A stretch of DNA of 64,000 bases from Ditylenchus dipsaci. Lineage: Eukaryota; Nematoda; Chromadorea; Rhabditida; Anguinidae. Every line of letters begins with the position of its first letter. The first letter of the stretch is position 1. The translations under genes were made by a program, and so were the position numbers. Under the pieces are notes generated by a model. The model was not told where the DNA came from and ran no database searches. It worked only from the letters and a program-made list of their open reading frames with translations. The stretch covers positions 124,001 through 188,000 of the forward strand of contig SADC01000912.1 in the NCBI GenBank assembly GCA_004194705.1. The letters run 5' to 3'. Below, one piece after another: positions 25,630 through 36,794 of this stretch.

Positions 25630-26343
25630 CACCTTTCAATCCAATTTTTAAGGACAAAGCTTTTTTTTGCTGCAAAAATTCTTTTTTTTTGCTGCAAAAG
25701 ACTTTTTCTTGCTGCAAATCGGCTTTTTTTTGCTGCAAAAGTCTTTTTCTGGTCCAAACTATTTTAGCTGTGATTTTGGGGTGCGGTCAATTGGTCCACG
25801 GTCAATTGGTCCACAGCTAAATTGCTCCACGGTCAATTGCTCCACAAAATTATTTTCAAATTACAGTCAAACCTCGATAATCCGCCACCCCATGGACCGA
25901 TCCGAGGGTGGCGGATTATCGAGGTGGCAGGTACCGGTACCATTTTACCACTATCAAACCATCTTCAGCATGTCCGAATCAGTCCAGGAAACGGGTTTTG
26001 GAACATGAAAAACGTGAAAAAAAAATTTTGCTCCAGGTGGACGACCACCTGGTTTGGTCGGTGCGTGGATTAACCAGTAGGGTTAAGGCTGAATTATCGA
26101 AAAACTGTTAAAATAACAGAAGTTCTTCACAAGACAAAAAAGATTAATTTGAAAATAATTTTGTGGAGCAATTGACCGTGGATCAATTGACCGTGGAGCA
26201 ATTGACCGTGGACCAATTGACCGCACCCCAAAATTACAGCTAAAATAGTTTGGACCAGAAAAAGCCGATTTGCAGCAAAAAAAAGCCGATTTGCAGCGAA
26301 AAAAGAATTTTTGCAGCAAAAAAAAGCTTTGTCCAATTTTTAA
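25630..26343. repeat. Foldback with iterated GGTCAATTGNTCCAC and TTTTTTGCTGCAAAA words
   Basis: The left arm holds four TTTGCTGCAAA units then four CGGTCAATTGGTCCA units; the right arm holds the same series inverted (CAATTGACCGTGGA, TTGCAGCAAAAAAAA). The middle (25862-26110) is interrupted by a TACAGTC element. Confidence 0.85.
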
Positions 26344-26501
26344 AGTCTTTTGACAGCTCTTATGCGTCAGTATAATCTGAACCATATAGATTTTGCTGGT
26401 CGAAGGTTAGTCAAGGAAACACTATAAATTCGCCATTCAGACTCGCATTTCTGGAATTAACGTACACATTTTTCAGCATCTTAATTGAGGGTTGCGGGCA
26501 A

Positions 26502-26519
26502 GCCTAAGCCTAAGCCTAA
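26502..26519. repeat. Interstitial telomere-type repeat, three GCCTAA units
   Basis: Three perfect tandem units of GCCTAA (TTAGGC on the minus strand), the telomere unit of most nematodes. A two-and-a-half-unit run is at 58911-58925. Confidence 0.6.
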
Positions 26520-27239
26520 ATAGCAAAACTATGGTTTTTCATGAGAGAAAACTAAAATTTGAAAAAAAATCGATTGGAACAGTCATGTGAATAATGCCGA
26601 AAAACGGCAGTACAATTGCAAAAATTAATCACAACTGTATGGCAGTTTTGAACTGTACTAGAGTTGTTCAGCATTATATACATCATTGGTTGCATATCGG
26701 CAACGAAAACAAATAAAACCCCCGTAATGAATATGGAAGCAATTGACCGAGAGCTTAAAATTCGTTTTTTAAAGAAATTTCACTTAAAGTTGCAACTTTA
26801 ATTAACAAAACTTGACATGTGTCACTATATTGAGGGTATTTTTATTTGTTGGGAACGGCCTAAGGTGTCACTATAGCGAGGGTGTCACTATAGCGGGGGT
26901 CTCGTCTAAGGTATTTTAACCAAAATCAACCAAATATTCTGCAAGGTGTCACTATAGCGAGGTGTCACTATAGCGGGGGTTGACTGTAGTATCGCATTTT
27001 TTACCCGCAGCGCTCCACATAAGATAGCCCCAAATCTTAAAAAAGGGTATCTTATACAGAGCCTTGCGGGTAAAATGTTGAAACTATATAGTTTTAAAAA
27101 CCATCGACAAAATCGAAATTCTTGCGATAGTTTGACTAGACTGAAGAATCTCATTTGTTGAAACATTTCAAAAATGAGGTTAATAAAGTGTCGGACCCTA
27201 GGTGGGAACGAACTTTCGGGGGGTATAGAGCGTCGATTG

Positions 27240-27473
27240 TACCGTATATTCTCTATTGATTAGCCTTGGCTAATTATTTTCCAGCCTTTCAAAAATCGGA
27301 GACAAAGGAATTTAGGTACTTGACCAAAACCTGATAAGCGAAATAGTGAGTGCTCGTAAGAGTTAAGAAACGCAAAAAAACAGATCTGCGAAATTGGGTG
27401 CTGAGGTATGAATTTCAAAAGTAGAAGGGGGCTAATTATTAGAGGGTGAATAACTAATAGAGAAAATATGGTA
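27240..27473. repeat. TACCGTATA-group MITE, 234 bp
   Basis: Ends TACCGTATATTCTCTATTGA and TAATAGAGAAAATATGGTA. It directly abuts the right end of the 25340-27239 nest. Confidence 0.75.
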
Positions 27474-27990
27474 TTTCTTTTTCTTCGCCAAATTCCATTA
27501 TTATTTTTTATTTACAAATCAAAATGTTTACAAAAAATTTTGTGTATTTTATTTCACTCAAATTGAGAAAATATAAATAAAATTTTGTACAGCTTATGTA
27601 ATAACAGTCAATTTAAAAAGCCTCAAAAAAATTAAATGTAATGGAACTTGCATCTGTATCGGCTAGCTGGGTCTCTTAAGGAATTGCCGAGATTTCAAAA
27701 CTCCCATATTTTTTTTCAATCCAATCTTGGAAAGCATTTTCGCATTGGTCGAAAATAAACTTGAAAATACAATTTTAACTTGGTCACTCCATGGTCTAGG
27801 CCAGAACCATCTGGAACTCTACATGGTCACGAAATAAGAAAGATAAGGAAGACCAAGTGCTTTACTGGCTATTTTTACCACGATACAACCCCATTTTTTG
27901 CCTATCAATATATTGTTTAATAACAATGGTTAACAAATAAATATGTACATTTTCTACAACAATATTTCTAACCACGATTTGAAAGTTCTA

Positions 27991-28316
27991 GTAATCACGA
28001 TATCCTCCTCTTTGACCTCCGAATCCTCTTTGACCTCCGTAGTTTTGCTGGCCTCCATATCCTCGCTGGCCACCATAGCCTCTCTGTCCTCCATAACCTT
28101 GTTGGCCTCCAAAGCCCCGCTTTGGCCACCTCCACCATTCATCATTTGTCCAAACATGCCAGACATGCCGCCTAGATTTCCAAGAAATGGTATCCCTCCG
28201 CCGCCGCCTCCACCGCCAAGAAATGGAATGTTGAATTGAGCAAGGCAAGGGGAAAATACTTCTAGTACAATTAAAAGAGAAAAAATTAAAGAAAGACTTT
28301 TTGAAATGATTTTCAT
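27991..28316 (-). CDS. Secreted Gly/Tyr/Gln-rich repeat peptide
   Basis: Single exon of about 108 residues. ATG at 28316 opens a signal peptide (MKIISKSLSLIFSLLIVLEV, cleavage probably after CLA). The mature part begins with FNIPFLGGGGGGGGIPFLG, then a Met/Gly segment, then about six GYGGQ-like units ending GGYRDY. To reach the repeat one extra base is needed at the AAA at 28123-28121; without it the frame continues as an unlike Glu-rich tail to 27954. Short secreted YGG-rich peptides are common in nematodes as antimicrobial or cuticle-associated products; a specific role cannot be assigned. No introns seen. Confidence 0.7.
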
Positions 28317-28555
28317 TGTGTTTGTTAATTTGAACAGCCAAACGCAAAAAGTAAGTCAAATCAAGTTATTTTACCACATTAAATACTACTTGGTCACGTT
28401 ACTGTTACCTTTTGTTTGATAAATTCTAAATACATAACAAGCACTTTTTAAACTTTTTCCTACGCAATCAATGTAGACAAAGAATAACAACTTAAGATTG
28501 ATTTTTTAAATGAAAACAATGTAAGAGGAACTAACCTTTTTAGTCTTATTTTTTC

Positions 28556-28927
28556 TTAAAGGACCATGAAACTTGATAAGCACAGCAATTTGGAAATTTT
28601 GAATTCGCGCGGGACCACCCTAATTTTGTCAATAATGATTTTCGAATTGTTTTTTGTTTGCATGTAAAATTTTTTCAAAATATAGAACCATCTACTAGTC
28701 GAGCCCAACGTTGCCCGACAATGCCAGATCGGACGACTTATCCTACTTACACTGCACCATAACAACTTATATGAGCCTGTGTTAAAAATTTACTCATAAA
28801 TTGTGTTCAAATTTTCAATGCACACAAAAAAAATTAATTCAAAAACATTATGGACAAAATTAGGGTGGTCCCGCGCGAATTCGAATTCCGCAAATTGCTG
28901 TGCTTATCAAGTTTCATGGTCCTTTAA
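28556..28927. repeat. Foldback MITE, ends TTAAAGGACCATGAAACTTG
   Basis: Long terminal inverted repeats of about 80 bp: TTAAAGGACCATGAAACTTG, GATAAGCACAGCAATTTG, GAATTCGCGCGGGACCACCC and the exact mirrors at 28850-28927. It lies about 240 bp upstream of the Gly-rich gene. Confidence 0.9.
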
Positions 28928-29009
28928 CTAAAGGTTTGGTACACAAGAGAGCCAGGAAGCTTTATAAAAGATGCGCGCAGTCACTTATCTGCGACATGAT
29001 TACGAGCAG

Positions 29010-29375
29010 GACTGTTGAGGGGGGGGGGTGGTGGAAGCCATTTAAGTTTGAAAAAGTGGACACCTCACAGTGGCCTGAAAAAGTGGCGTAAGCGTATGCG
29101 TTTTTTTGGCCCAAAATGGTGTTGCAGGTTCGATCCCACGTGGTGACATGCTTTTTATTTTGGATTATTTGACCAGTTCTAGGGGTAATTTGGGTTGCTG
29201 ATTCCGAATCCGACATCAAAAAAGTCTAATTACCTCTAGAACTGGTCAAACAATCCAAAATAAATAGCATGTCACCACGTCGGATAGAGCTCGCAACACC
29301 ATTTTGGGCCAAAAACGCAAACGCTTAGGCACTGTGCCATGGAAGCCTTTTTTCAAACCTAAATGGCTTCACTCA
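29010..29375. repeat. tRNA-derived SINE-like foldback
   Basis: Each arm contains GGCCCAAAATGGTGTTGCAG followed (left arm) by GTTCGATCCCACGTGGTGAC; GGTTCGATCC fits a tRNA B box and the upstream GTGGCGTAAGCG resembles an A box. Arms also share AATTACCTCTAGAACTGGTC. A related foldback is at 52790-53135. Confidence 0.7.
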
Positions 29376-29390
29376 ACGACGCCTTAAGTC

Positions 29391-29431
29391 GGTCCCCAGG
29401 GGTGTCGTTAAATCGAGGGTTGACTGTATAT
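29391..29431. repeat. Right end of a TACAGTC-group element
   Basis: GTGTCGTTAAATCGAGGGTT followed by GACTGTA; the left side (ACGACGCCTTAAGTCGG) is shortened. Confidence 0.6.
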
Positions 29432-29584
29432 AGATCTTTTAAGAAGCAATGCAAAGTATTTTTAGTTGCAACAAACAAAATTTTTTTTAAACAATTCACC
29501 ACACAGAAATCTCAAATGAATATTATTATAAAAAACACTTATTGTATATTATATATTATATATTAACTGTTATTAATTTAAAAT

Positions 29585-30446
29585 CTAATAACTGGACAGT
29601 AGTGCATAGTTAATTCCTATTTTGTAGCAGTCTTGTCTTTTTGAATCTGGTAGATCCCATGCAGTTGACTCGGAAATTGTAAATTCTATCACTTCTACAG
29701 GTGTGTTATGAGCAGCAAATACTAAATAAGCGTGGGAGCAGGGCACATGAAAGGGACTTTTGTCCGCCAGCATGTCACCTAAACACAACACTTATTCCAA
29801 ATATATTAGGTTGGGGCATAAGTTCCTGCGTTTTTATCATATATTATATTTTGATATTTTTATATTATATTATTTTATATTCTCTCTTGTTTTGTTTTGC
29901 TATTTTTTCTTGTATTCTCAAGCCTGAAGATGGAGTACTTAGTTAAGAAAAAACAGCATTTTCGACATTTGCTTCTCTTTGCTTTTAATCAAGGTCAAAA
30001 AGCATTGCAAGAGCTTGGATGGGAGGTTCTTCAACACCCACCGTATTCGCTTGATCTTGTTCGCTTGATACCGACCGACTTTCATCTTTTTTGCTCATTT
30101 TCCAACTAAATGCAGGGCGGACATTTGAAGATGAGGAGAAATTGGAAAATTGGCTACATAATTTCTTTGACAATCAACCCGTGATTTCTGGCGCAACAGC
30201 TTCACAACTCACTGGTAAAAAGATAGAAAAAGTAGTTAATAGTGATGGAGAATATATTACTGATTGGCATATTGCCTTGTTTCCTGTTGAAAATTTGAAT
30301 AAAATTGAAAACATATAACACGAAAAAACACCGGAACTTATGCCCCAACCTAATAATGAACGAAGTGACCACTTACTAGCATATAGTCTTGGTGTGGTTA
30401 GTGGCATGTAGGTGACGGATGAGCCGGCAATTATGCGGCCATAAGT
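29585..30446 (-). CDS. Two 3' exons of an unidentified gene
   Basis: Exon 30446-30377 (TYGRIIAGSSVTYMPLTTPR ...) starts after a TTTACAG acceptor and ends at a GTAAGT donor; exon 29778-29585 continues in phase (SDMLADKSPFHVPCSHAYLV ...) to a stop. The combined piece has 87 residues and ends DCYKIGINYALLSSY. The intron between them holds a mariner at 29806-30353. I recognise no domain; the coding call rests on the in-phase joint, clean splice sites and mixed composition. Upstream exons (above 30446) were not found; they may lie beyond a long repeat-filled intron. Confidence 0.6.
29806..30353 (+). mobile_element. Mariner-type transposon, internally deleted, 548 bp
   Basis: Terminal repeats TTAGGTTGGGGCATAAGTTC and GAACTTATGCCCCAACCTAA, flanked by TA on both sides. 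Inside, QHPPYSLDLVRLIPTDFHLF (near 30029-30090) is the mariner block with the third catalytic Asp and F-E-D-E-E-K-L-E-N-W-L follows, but the first two catalytic blocks are gone and frames are broken. It sits in an intron of the minus-strand gene. Confidence 0.92.
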
Positions 30447-30779
30447 CTGTAAAACTGCATTTTCTTTTTGTTATTATTTAAGTTACTGTACCATACTAGA
30501 TGTGAAATAGAAAGGATTGAAATTTATGCGCACTCCTGTTGGAATTTTTACCATACAAGGTCTGTTTTTCCTGAAAAGTTTACTAATAAAACAAACTAAA
30601 AGCTTTTATTCATAATTTTTACTGGAGATTTTGCTATCCTTAAAATTTGTCCGAAATTTTTTTCACATTTTCTGTAAACAGATGTTTTTTGTTCATACAT
30701 AAAGATATGGCCTTGAAGCTCAACTTTCTAAAAGGCCTAGATTTTTTAGAAATGGGGTTTTCAAGCTCATACATTTTCA

Positions 30780-30935
30780 TTCAAAGTAGAACCTCTATAT
30801 AGCGGACACCCTGCATAGTTAAGACCCCTAAATTTATGCCGATTAGGTCTTACATCAGTGTAATTAAGCCAAAATAAGCTCCCACATAGTGTACACATAA
30901 AGGCGGCCTCCAGGGTATACACTATAAAGAGTGAA
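30780..30935. repeat. Decayed TACAGTC-like element
   Basis: AGTAGAACCTCTATATAGCG with GACACCC behind it, then TAGTGTACAC and CACTATAAAGAGTG; the ends are eroded. Confidence 0.4.
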
Positions 30936-30942
30936 TAATAAA

Positions 30943-31415
30943 AAATGGACGAGACTTTTTTCTGCCCGCTTCTGGCTTTTTTCTGCCCGCTTTTAGCTTT
31001 TTTCTGCCCGCTTTTTTGAAATGATTGAAAATGACCCCAATTTGTGATAACTTTTCTTATTTTGAGCAGCCCTTGTATACGAAATTTCCTAAGAAATTCG
31101 AATTTATTTACAGAATTTCAAAAAAGCTGTTACCTGTCCAGCTTTGGCCATTTTGCAAAATTTGGGCATAAAAATCTCTTAGATGCAACAAATGCTCACA
31201 TCTCAGCAGCCAAAAATTTTTTCGAAATTCTGTAAATAAATTCGAATTCCTTAGGAAATTTCGTACTAAAGCTGCACAGAATAAAAAGTTATCACAGATT
31301 GGGGTTATGTTAAATCATCTTCAGAAAAGCGGGCAGAAAAAAGCTAAAAGCGGGCAGAAAAAAGCTAAAAGCGGGCAGAAAAAAGCCAGAAGCGGGCAGA
31401 AAAAGGATTTATCCA
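30943..31415. repeat. Foldback with iterated TTTTTTCTGCCCGCTT words
   Basis: The left arm starts with three or four tandem copies of TTTTTTCTGCCCGCTT, the right arm ends with four copies of GCGGGCAGAAAAAAGC. Inner arms pair for over 90 bp (CGAATTTATTTACAGAATTT with AAATTCTGTAAATAAATTCG) around 31160. Confidence 0.9.
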
Positions 31416-31976
31416 ATAAAAAATCTGCCCTTTTTTGACAAATTAGTGTACACAACCTCTTTGCCCCAGCGATTTACCCAGGAAAATCGATGACAATGCT
31501 CAAACTACCTGGTAACTACCTAAAGTAAAGAAAACACAAAAAATATATTTGTGAACACACTTTTTACAAAAAAGCCACAAAAATTAAAAAAAAAATTACA
31601 ACTGGTTCACCTTGTATGGAGAAAAAGACAAAGTCGACTGTATTGTATTTTTTCAGTATAATATAAGCTTCTTCTGGGTATATGTTGGGAAAAATAATCA
31701 TATCTCTCATGTAATACAAGCAACCCACCATCCGCCGCTCTAGAAGTATGTCGAAAAATCCGAGACGCCTTTTTTGTTAACTTTCTTACTAAACTGTCTA
31801 CAATGAGGCCTTTGGAGATTAGCTTAAGCCATAAGCCTTCCGCATTACAAGTGCTATTTTTATAGAAAAAATAAAAAATTTAAAAAATTGAGATAGACGC
31901 ACGATTAAATACTCGTAGATTATCAGTCCTAAGCCTTATGTTCACTGTGCCCATTTTTAGACTAAAACAATGAATT

Positions 31977-32240
31977 ACTGTATTTCCTCTAATAGAAGAC
32001 CTCCTGTTAAAAAATACCCTTCTATAATAGTATGCTCCCTAGATTTTGATAAATATAAGCCCCCCTTAATATAAGACCCCGCAAGCCATTTTACCGTAAT
32101 CTTGTAAAAAACGGGGAAAAATGTTTCTTGGCTGAATTTTCGTTGTATTTTGAAAAACAAAGGACCCCTCCAACGAAGCTTTCTTCTAATAGTAGGCCTA
32201 TCTAGAGTCTAACTGGAAAATAAAAGGTCCGGGCTTACTA
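31977..32240. repeat. TACTGTATT-group element, diverged
   Basis: Left end TACTGTATTTCCTCTAATAG; a facing CTTCTTCTAATAGTAGGCC lies at about 32181. The right end is not clear. Confidence 0.45.
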
Positions 32241-32536
32241 TCGGAGGAAGTTAGAGAATGTTTAGAAAATACTTGTTCACTTAGGTGCATATTCAACCGA
32301 CGATTATTTAGCTTTTTCAGCTTCACTTAAAAACAGCGTATTAAATAAGCCCCATACTCTAAGGGAGCAGAAAAAAAGCTTAGGAACTTTTTTTATACAT
32401 AAATAGCTTTTACGAACATCTGGATATTTTTTAAATAGAAGGGGGAGGGAGGTTGAACGCTGTTACAAAGATGGTCTCCACTTGAGATTCTGATAAGACT
32501 AAACATTTGTATTTCTCAGAATTTGATATTTTTCCG

Positions 32537-32778
32537 TTTAAAGGGTCATTGCCACCTGTTTTGAATTATCCCTCGCCGTTTAAAATTATTTTGCCTAATT
32601 ATTCAAATTCTGTACGGATTTTTCAGCTTGGTTTCTAACAAAACAAGGCCTAGATTTAATTTAGGTATAGTTTTGTTAGAGACCAAGTTGAAAAATTCGT
32701 ACGTAAATCCAACAACAAAGAAAAAATTTTTTAATTGGCGGGGGACAACCGTTGTCGGTGACGGCGATGGCTCTTTAA
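32537..32778. repeat. Diverged GGACCAT-type foldback
   Basis: TTTAAAGGGTCATTGCC at the left and GGCGATGGCTCTTTAAAG at the right; inner arms CAGCTTGGTTTCTAACAAAA and TTTTGTTAGAGACCAAGTTG. A related inner segment is at 52226-52312. Confidence 0.65.
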
Positions 32779-32779
32779 A

Positions 32780-34300
32780 GGGGGAGTGAAAGCTGTTAAG
32801 GAGATAGTCTCAACACAAAATGATTAATCCTAGGTATTTTTCGATTGTGGTTTTTAAGCCATATTTTGCGGACAACTTGATATTGTTATATGAAAAAGCT
32901 TGTGGAGAATTAAAAGTTGAATTAACATCATCATTAACATAATATCAATAATATCTAAATTTTCAAAAATTCTTGCAAGAATGCCTTAAAAATTCAAATG
33001 CAATAGAAGACTAATCAACCTTTTCCGATCATTTTTTTCCTTTTGCATTTTGACTTTTAGGACATTTTTTAAGGAATTTATAAATTGTGGTATCGAAGGT
33101 CCAACTTAAAATTCTGCAAAAGTTTGTCCAAGATCACATATCAAATTGTCAACAAAAAATGCTCTAAAACAACATTTACAAAACAAAATAACTAGAATTA
33201 ATACTTTTGTGTCGAGACTAGCTTTCGCACAATCCCCCCCCCTGCTTTAAAGATAACGACTCATTTTCTGAAGCATTGAATAACTTTGAAAAAATTACAT
33301 TTGCTTCTTGCAGCTGAGTTTGTAACTGCTATTAATAAATGTTCTATCAAGCTCTGTGTAACAATCTGAAAGTTTAAACAATTTACTAACAAAATGTGCG
33401 AATATTTACCGGTTGCACTGTACAATACCCCCTACCCACTGTACAATACTGAATATGAAAAGAACCTCATATTCAAATTTCTCGACCCCGATTTTATGAG
33501 AAAGCCGCGTTTTTTTATTCTAAGAAAAATTTTTTAGAACTACAGGGAGTATCAAGGTTTTTTTAGTCAAACTTTGAAAAAATTCAGAAGGCGCCAATCT
33601 AAATTTTTCAAATTTTGACCAAAAAACCATGATACCTCTCTGTGGTTCGAAGAAAAAAAGTTCTCAGAAACGAGAAATACGAATCTGAAGTAATCTACCC
33701 AGTCCGAGCACTCCCCGTGGTGGGAATTGTACAGTCAAGCCTATTTACCGATGTCAGTGTGCTCTGCACTTAGATTATAGTTTCTTCTAGCTTTTGGCCA
33801 AGCAATTTGCTAAAAAGTCAAGCATTAATTATTTCTAAAGTCCTAGTTGAGACTTACACGAAAATCAAGAGCAAATCCTGCAATCGGCTCAAAAAATAGT
33901 ACATGCAGAAACATTATACAAACCAAAATAGATGTCATTTGTGCAGAATTTGTACACGAAGGACTATATTTTAAAACTACAAATTTGACTTATAGCAAGG
34001 AAAATGCTTATGTAACTGCTTATATATAGTTTATCCGAAAAACCACTTAACATTAAAAGACACTTTTTAATGTCTAATCTTGTTTATTTATTGGAAAATA
34101 GTTCGGAATGTGCTACAGGAAATAAAAATTGGGCTACAATCAGCAGGATTATAGTGCTTATCTATGAAGCACAGAAAATCCGCTGAACTTTGTTGTTTTT
34201 TATTAGGTTTACTGTATTCGAAAAATGTAAAAAATTAACTTTGTTCTTCATTTGATTGACAAATATGAAAATAAAAAGAAAACCATTTTTTATTTTTTGA
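32780..34300. other. Low-complexity AT-rich stretch with weak foldbacks
   Basis: Arms AGTCTCAACACAAAATGATT (32807) and AATACTTTTGTGTCGAGACT (33200) face each other. GCACTGTACAATACCCC (33415) faces GGGAATTGTACAGTC (33722). A 60-codon open frame at 33847-34029 has no support beyond being open. No gene called. Confidence 0.4.
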
Positions 34301-34304
34301 CATA

Positions 34305-34545
34305 CCATATTCTCTCTATTAAACGGGCCCTCTCTAATAAACGGGCCCCTCGACTTTAAGGACTTGTATCTCAGACCAGACAAAATGTTTTGCAAATCTG
34401 TTTATTGCGTTTTCTTAACTTCCGCGAGCTCTACCGATTCCACTTTTCGGATTTTGCTAAAGCACTTTAAAATCTCTAGATTGACCTCTAAATTCTCTGA
34501 TTTTCGAGGGGTTGAAAAATAAAAGGGGCCGGCCACTACTTGTGC
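34305..34545. repeat. TACCATATT-group element, left end
   Basis: TACCATATTCTCTCTATTAA followed twice by the word ACGGGCCC; then GACTTGTATCTCAGACCAGA, a segment also seen in the copy at 47612. Confidence 0.55.
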
Positions 34546-34660
34546 ACTAGCATCTGGCTATCACTACTTGAAGACAACTACCTGGGCACTAACATCTGCG
34601 TACTACCTGGGTACCGCCATTTGTGTACCACTACCTGGGTACCACCATCTGGGGGCACTT
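34545..34660. repeat. CTACCTGGGTACCACCATCT minisatellite
   Basis: Imperfect units CTACCTGGGTACCACCATCT repeated about five times; the same unit recurs at 35945-36015 and, inverted and looser, near 10830-10960. Confidence 0.7.
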
Positions 34661-34689
34661 ATGGTTTGGGGGGGGGGCGGCGGGCAGGG

Positions 34690-35660
34690 TTTTTCACTTA
34701 TATAAAAATAGTGTTTAAATGACTCCTAAGTAATTTTTATATGCTTAAAACGTTATTTTCTGACATTTTTCAACAGAAAAATAGATTTTTAGAAAAAAAT
34801 TTTTTGACAGAAATTCGACTTTTTGCCTTGGTCCCCCAAGGCAATCCAACCTGAAAGGGTACCTGGATACCACAAAAAGATGGAATTTGAACATAGTTTT
34901 GTTGACTGGGGCCTACCGCATAAAGAAACTCTGGTATGCATACACTTTTATGCATCCAGAGTCACTTTCGAGTGATTTGTGCCTAAGGTATGTGGGTGTG
35001 CGCATCTCAACCCCAAGCAACCAAGCCCCCTGCGGCCCCGAAGGGGGCGCAGGGGGCTTGGTTGGTTAGAGATGCGCGCACTCACTTACCTTAGACATAA
35101 TTCCGAGCAAGACTCTTGATTAAAAATGCATAAAGAGACTCTTTTTGCCCAGCTCCAGTGACCAATATGGCTCGACTGTATAACACATATGCACTCACTT
35201 ACCTTAGACATAATTCCGAGCAAGACATATGCACTCTGGTTGGTTAGAGATGCGCGCACTCACTTACCTTAGACATAATTCCGAGCACTCACTTACCTTA
35301 GACATAATTCCGAGCAAGACATATGCACTCTGGTTGGTTAGAGATGCGCGCACTCACTTACCTTAGACATAATTCCGAGCAAGACTCTTGATTAAAAATG
35401 CATAAAGAGACTCTTTTTGCCCAGCTCCAGTGACCAAAACGGGGTAGAATACCTTAATACAAGGAAATTTGCCTTGGTCCCCCAAGGCAAAAAGTCAAAA
35501 AAAAGGTGGTAGGACAAAACCGCACTTTTTGCGGTTTTGTCCTACCGCCAAAAAAATGTTTCCAAAAATACCATTTTTTGTGTGGAAATATGTTAGAAAT
35601 TGACTTTCTTATCGTTTTAAGCATATAAATATTACTTAGGAGTCGTTTAAACACTATTTT
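34690..35660. repeat. Palindromic element with GC hairpin and a local triplication
   Basis: Outer arms CTCCTAAGTAATTTTTATATGC and GCATATAAATATTACTTAGGAG. The centre (34985-35095) is a hairpin AAGCCCCCTGCGGCCCCGAA / GGGGGCGCAGGGGGCTTG. Right of it, a block with GCGCACTCACTTACCTTAGA is repeated three times (35075, 35250, 35345). CCTTGGTCCCCCAAGGC occurs at about 34827 and 35470. Confidence 0.75.
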
Positions 35661-35999
35661 AAATAATTCTGAACTCAAGCCCAGAAAACATGTTTTTAGG
35701 TGGCGGAAACCATTTCCGGAAAAAGATATTTTTTGAAAATTTTGACTTTTCGCCTTGGGGGACCACGGTAAACCATGGGTTTCAGGGTATCCTACCCTGT
35801 TTTCGTCACTGGAGCTGGGCAAAAAAGAGTCTCTAAATGCATTTATTATCAAGAGTATGTTTTCTGTACGTTAAAGATGCTAAAGCACACGAAAAAGTGG
35901 TTGAATCCGATTTTTGGGAAGAGTTCTTATACCGTACTCCGGCCGTAACACTACCTGGATACCACTACCTGGGTAACACCACATGGGTACCACCACCTG

Positions 36000-36292
36000 G
36001 GCACCTCCATCTGGCTACTAAAAACGGTTTCGAGGCTGCATATTGTAGGAAGAAAGACAGTGTACCCTTTTTAAAAATATGGTGCCGGGTTAGCGGGGTT
36101 TTGGTCTTTTAGAGCCAAAAATATTAGGTTTTTGAAAAACGATCGGCAAGATCGGAATCCTCACGATATTTGCTATCAGACTGTAAAAATACAATTGAAA
36201 AAATACTTCGAAAATTGGGTTAAAAAAAGTGTCGGACCCAAGGCGGGAACGAACTTTTTGGGGTGCCGGGTTAGCGGGACTCGACTGTATAA
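36000..36292. repeat. TACAGTC-group element, right part
   Basis: GGTGCCGGGTTAGCGGG occurs at about 36080 and 36262; the right end is GCGGGACTCGACTGTA. Core words ATCGGAATCCTCACGATATT and AAAAAGTGTCGGACCCA lie between them. Confidence 0.65.
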
Positions 36293-36304
36293 CATATGGA
36301 TAAA

Positions 36305-36690
36305 TCTTAAATCTTCCTTCTTTTGGCTGAACAGGGCCTTCTTTTTTTATTCAAGGCAGCAAGTATATTAGCAATTTTTAAGTTATAACAACATCATGTA
36401 GCCCTGCTCTTCTGGTGTCTAACAGCGTATCGTTTGTCGCAACGTCTTTTTAAATTGAGCATAAAAAGGTAAAAGTTGGAATGAAATAATTTTCCGAGTT
36501 GCTTCATATTTCGAAGCGTCTCTATTAGTTTTTGCAAAGATGTTGCAACAAACCATACGCCGTTAGAAACTAGAAGAGCAGGGCTACATAATTGTGTTAT
36601 CACTTTGAAAAAAAATTGCTAATATACTTGCTGTTGTGACTAAAAGAAAAAAAGAAGGAACTTTCCAGCCAAAAGAAAGCACATTTAATA
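36305..36690. repeat. Foldback MITE
   Basis: Arms AGCAAGTATATTAGCAATTT and AAATTGCTAATATACTTGCT; outer CTTCCTTCTTTTGGCTG and CAGCCAAAAGAAAG; also TGTAGCCCTGCTCTTCTGGT with its mirror. Confidence 0.88.
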
Positions 36691-36794
36691 CTCGTCCAAT
36701 AACATATGTGCGGTTATTTTTTGAAATTTTCAGCTAATACTGTTATAATTTGTTTGTAGCAGCAAGGTAATAAAAATTATTTTTTAAGATAAGT

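Larger units (their letters stand above)
25340..27239. repeat. Three-level nest of TACAGTC-group elements
   Basis: The outermost core AAAGTTCGTTCCCACCAAGG (25346) is matched by CCTAGGTGGGAACGAACTTT (27199). Inside, 25421-26988 has ends TACAGTCAACCCCCGCTATA and TATAGCGGGGGTTGACTGTA with many copies of GGTGTCACTATAGCG. Inside that is a foldback (25630-26343), and inside that again a further TACAGTC end at 25862 with word CGATAATCCGCCACCCC. Confidence 0.8.

Noticed and set aside
25566..26385. Frames with FFCCKSAFF and GQLVHGQLLH repeats
   Set aside because: Translations of TGCTGCAAA and GGTCAATTG iterations in a foldback.
27954..28120. Glu-rich C-terminus of the Gly-rich peptide as assembled
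   Set aside because: The alternative frame continues GYGGQ repeats to a stop; the assembled tail is the shifted reading of that repeat.
28962..29219. Open frames around GGTTCGATCC considered as a tRNA gene
   Set aside because: A and B boxes are present but no cloverleaf forms and the unit is mirrored; treated as a tRNA-derived repeat.
31000..31415. Regular spacing of CTGCCCGCTT units considered as a CRISPR-like array
   Set aside because: Units are direct tandem repeats without unique spacers and are mirrored in the other arm; the genome is eukaryotic.
33847..34029. 60-codon plus-strand frame (IDVICAEFVHEGLYF)
   Set aside because: Reads like protein, but no in-phase neighbour exon, signal or motif could be found.
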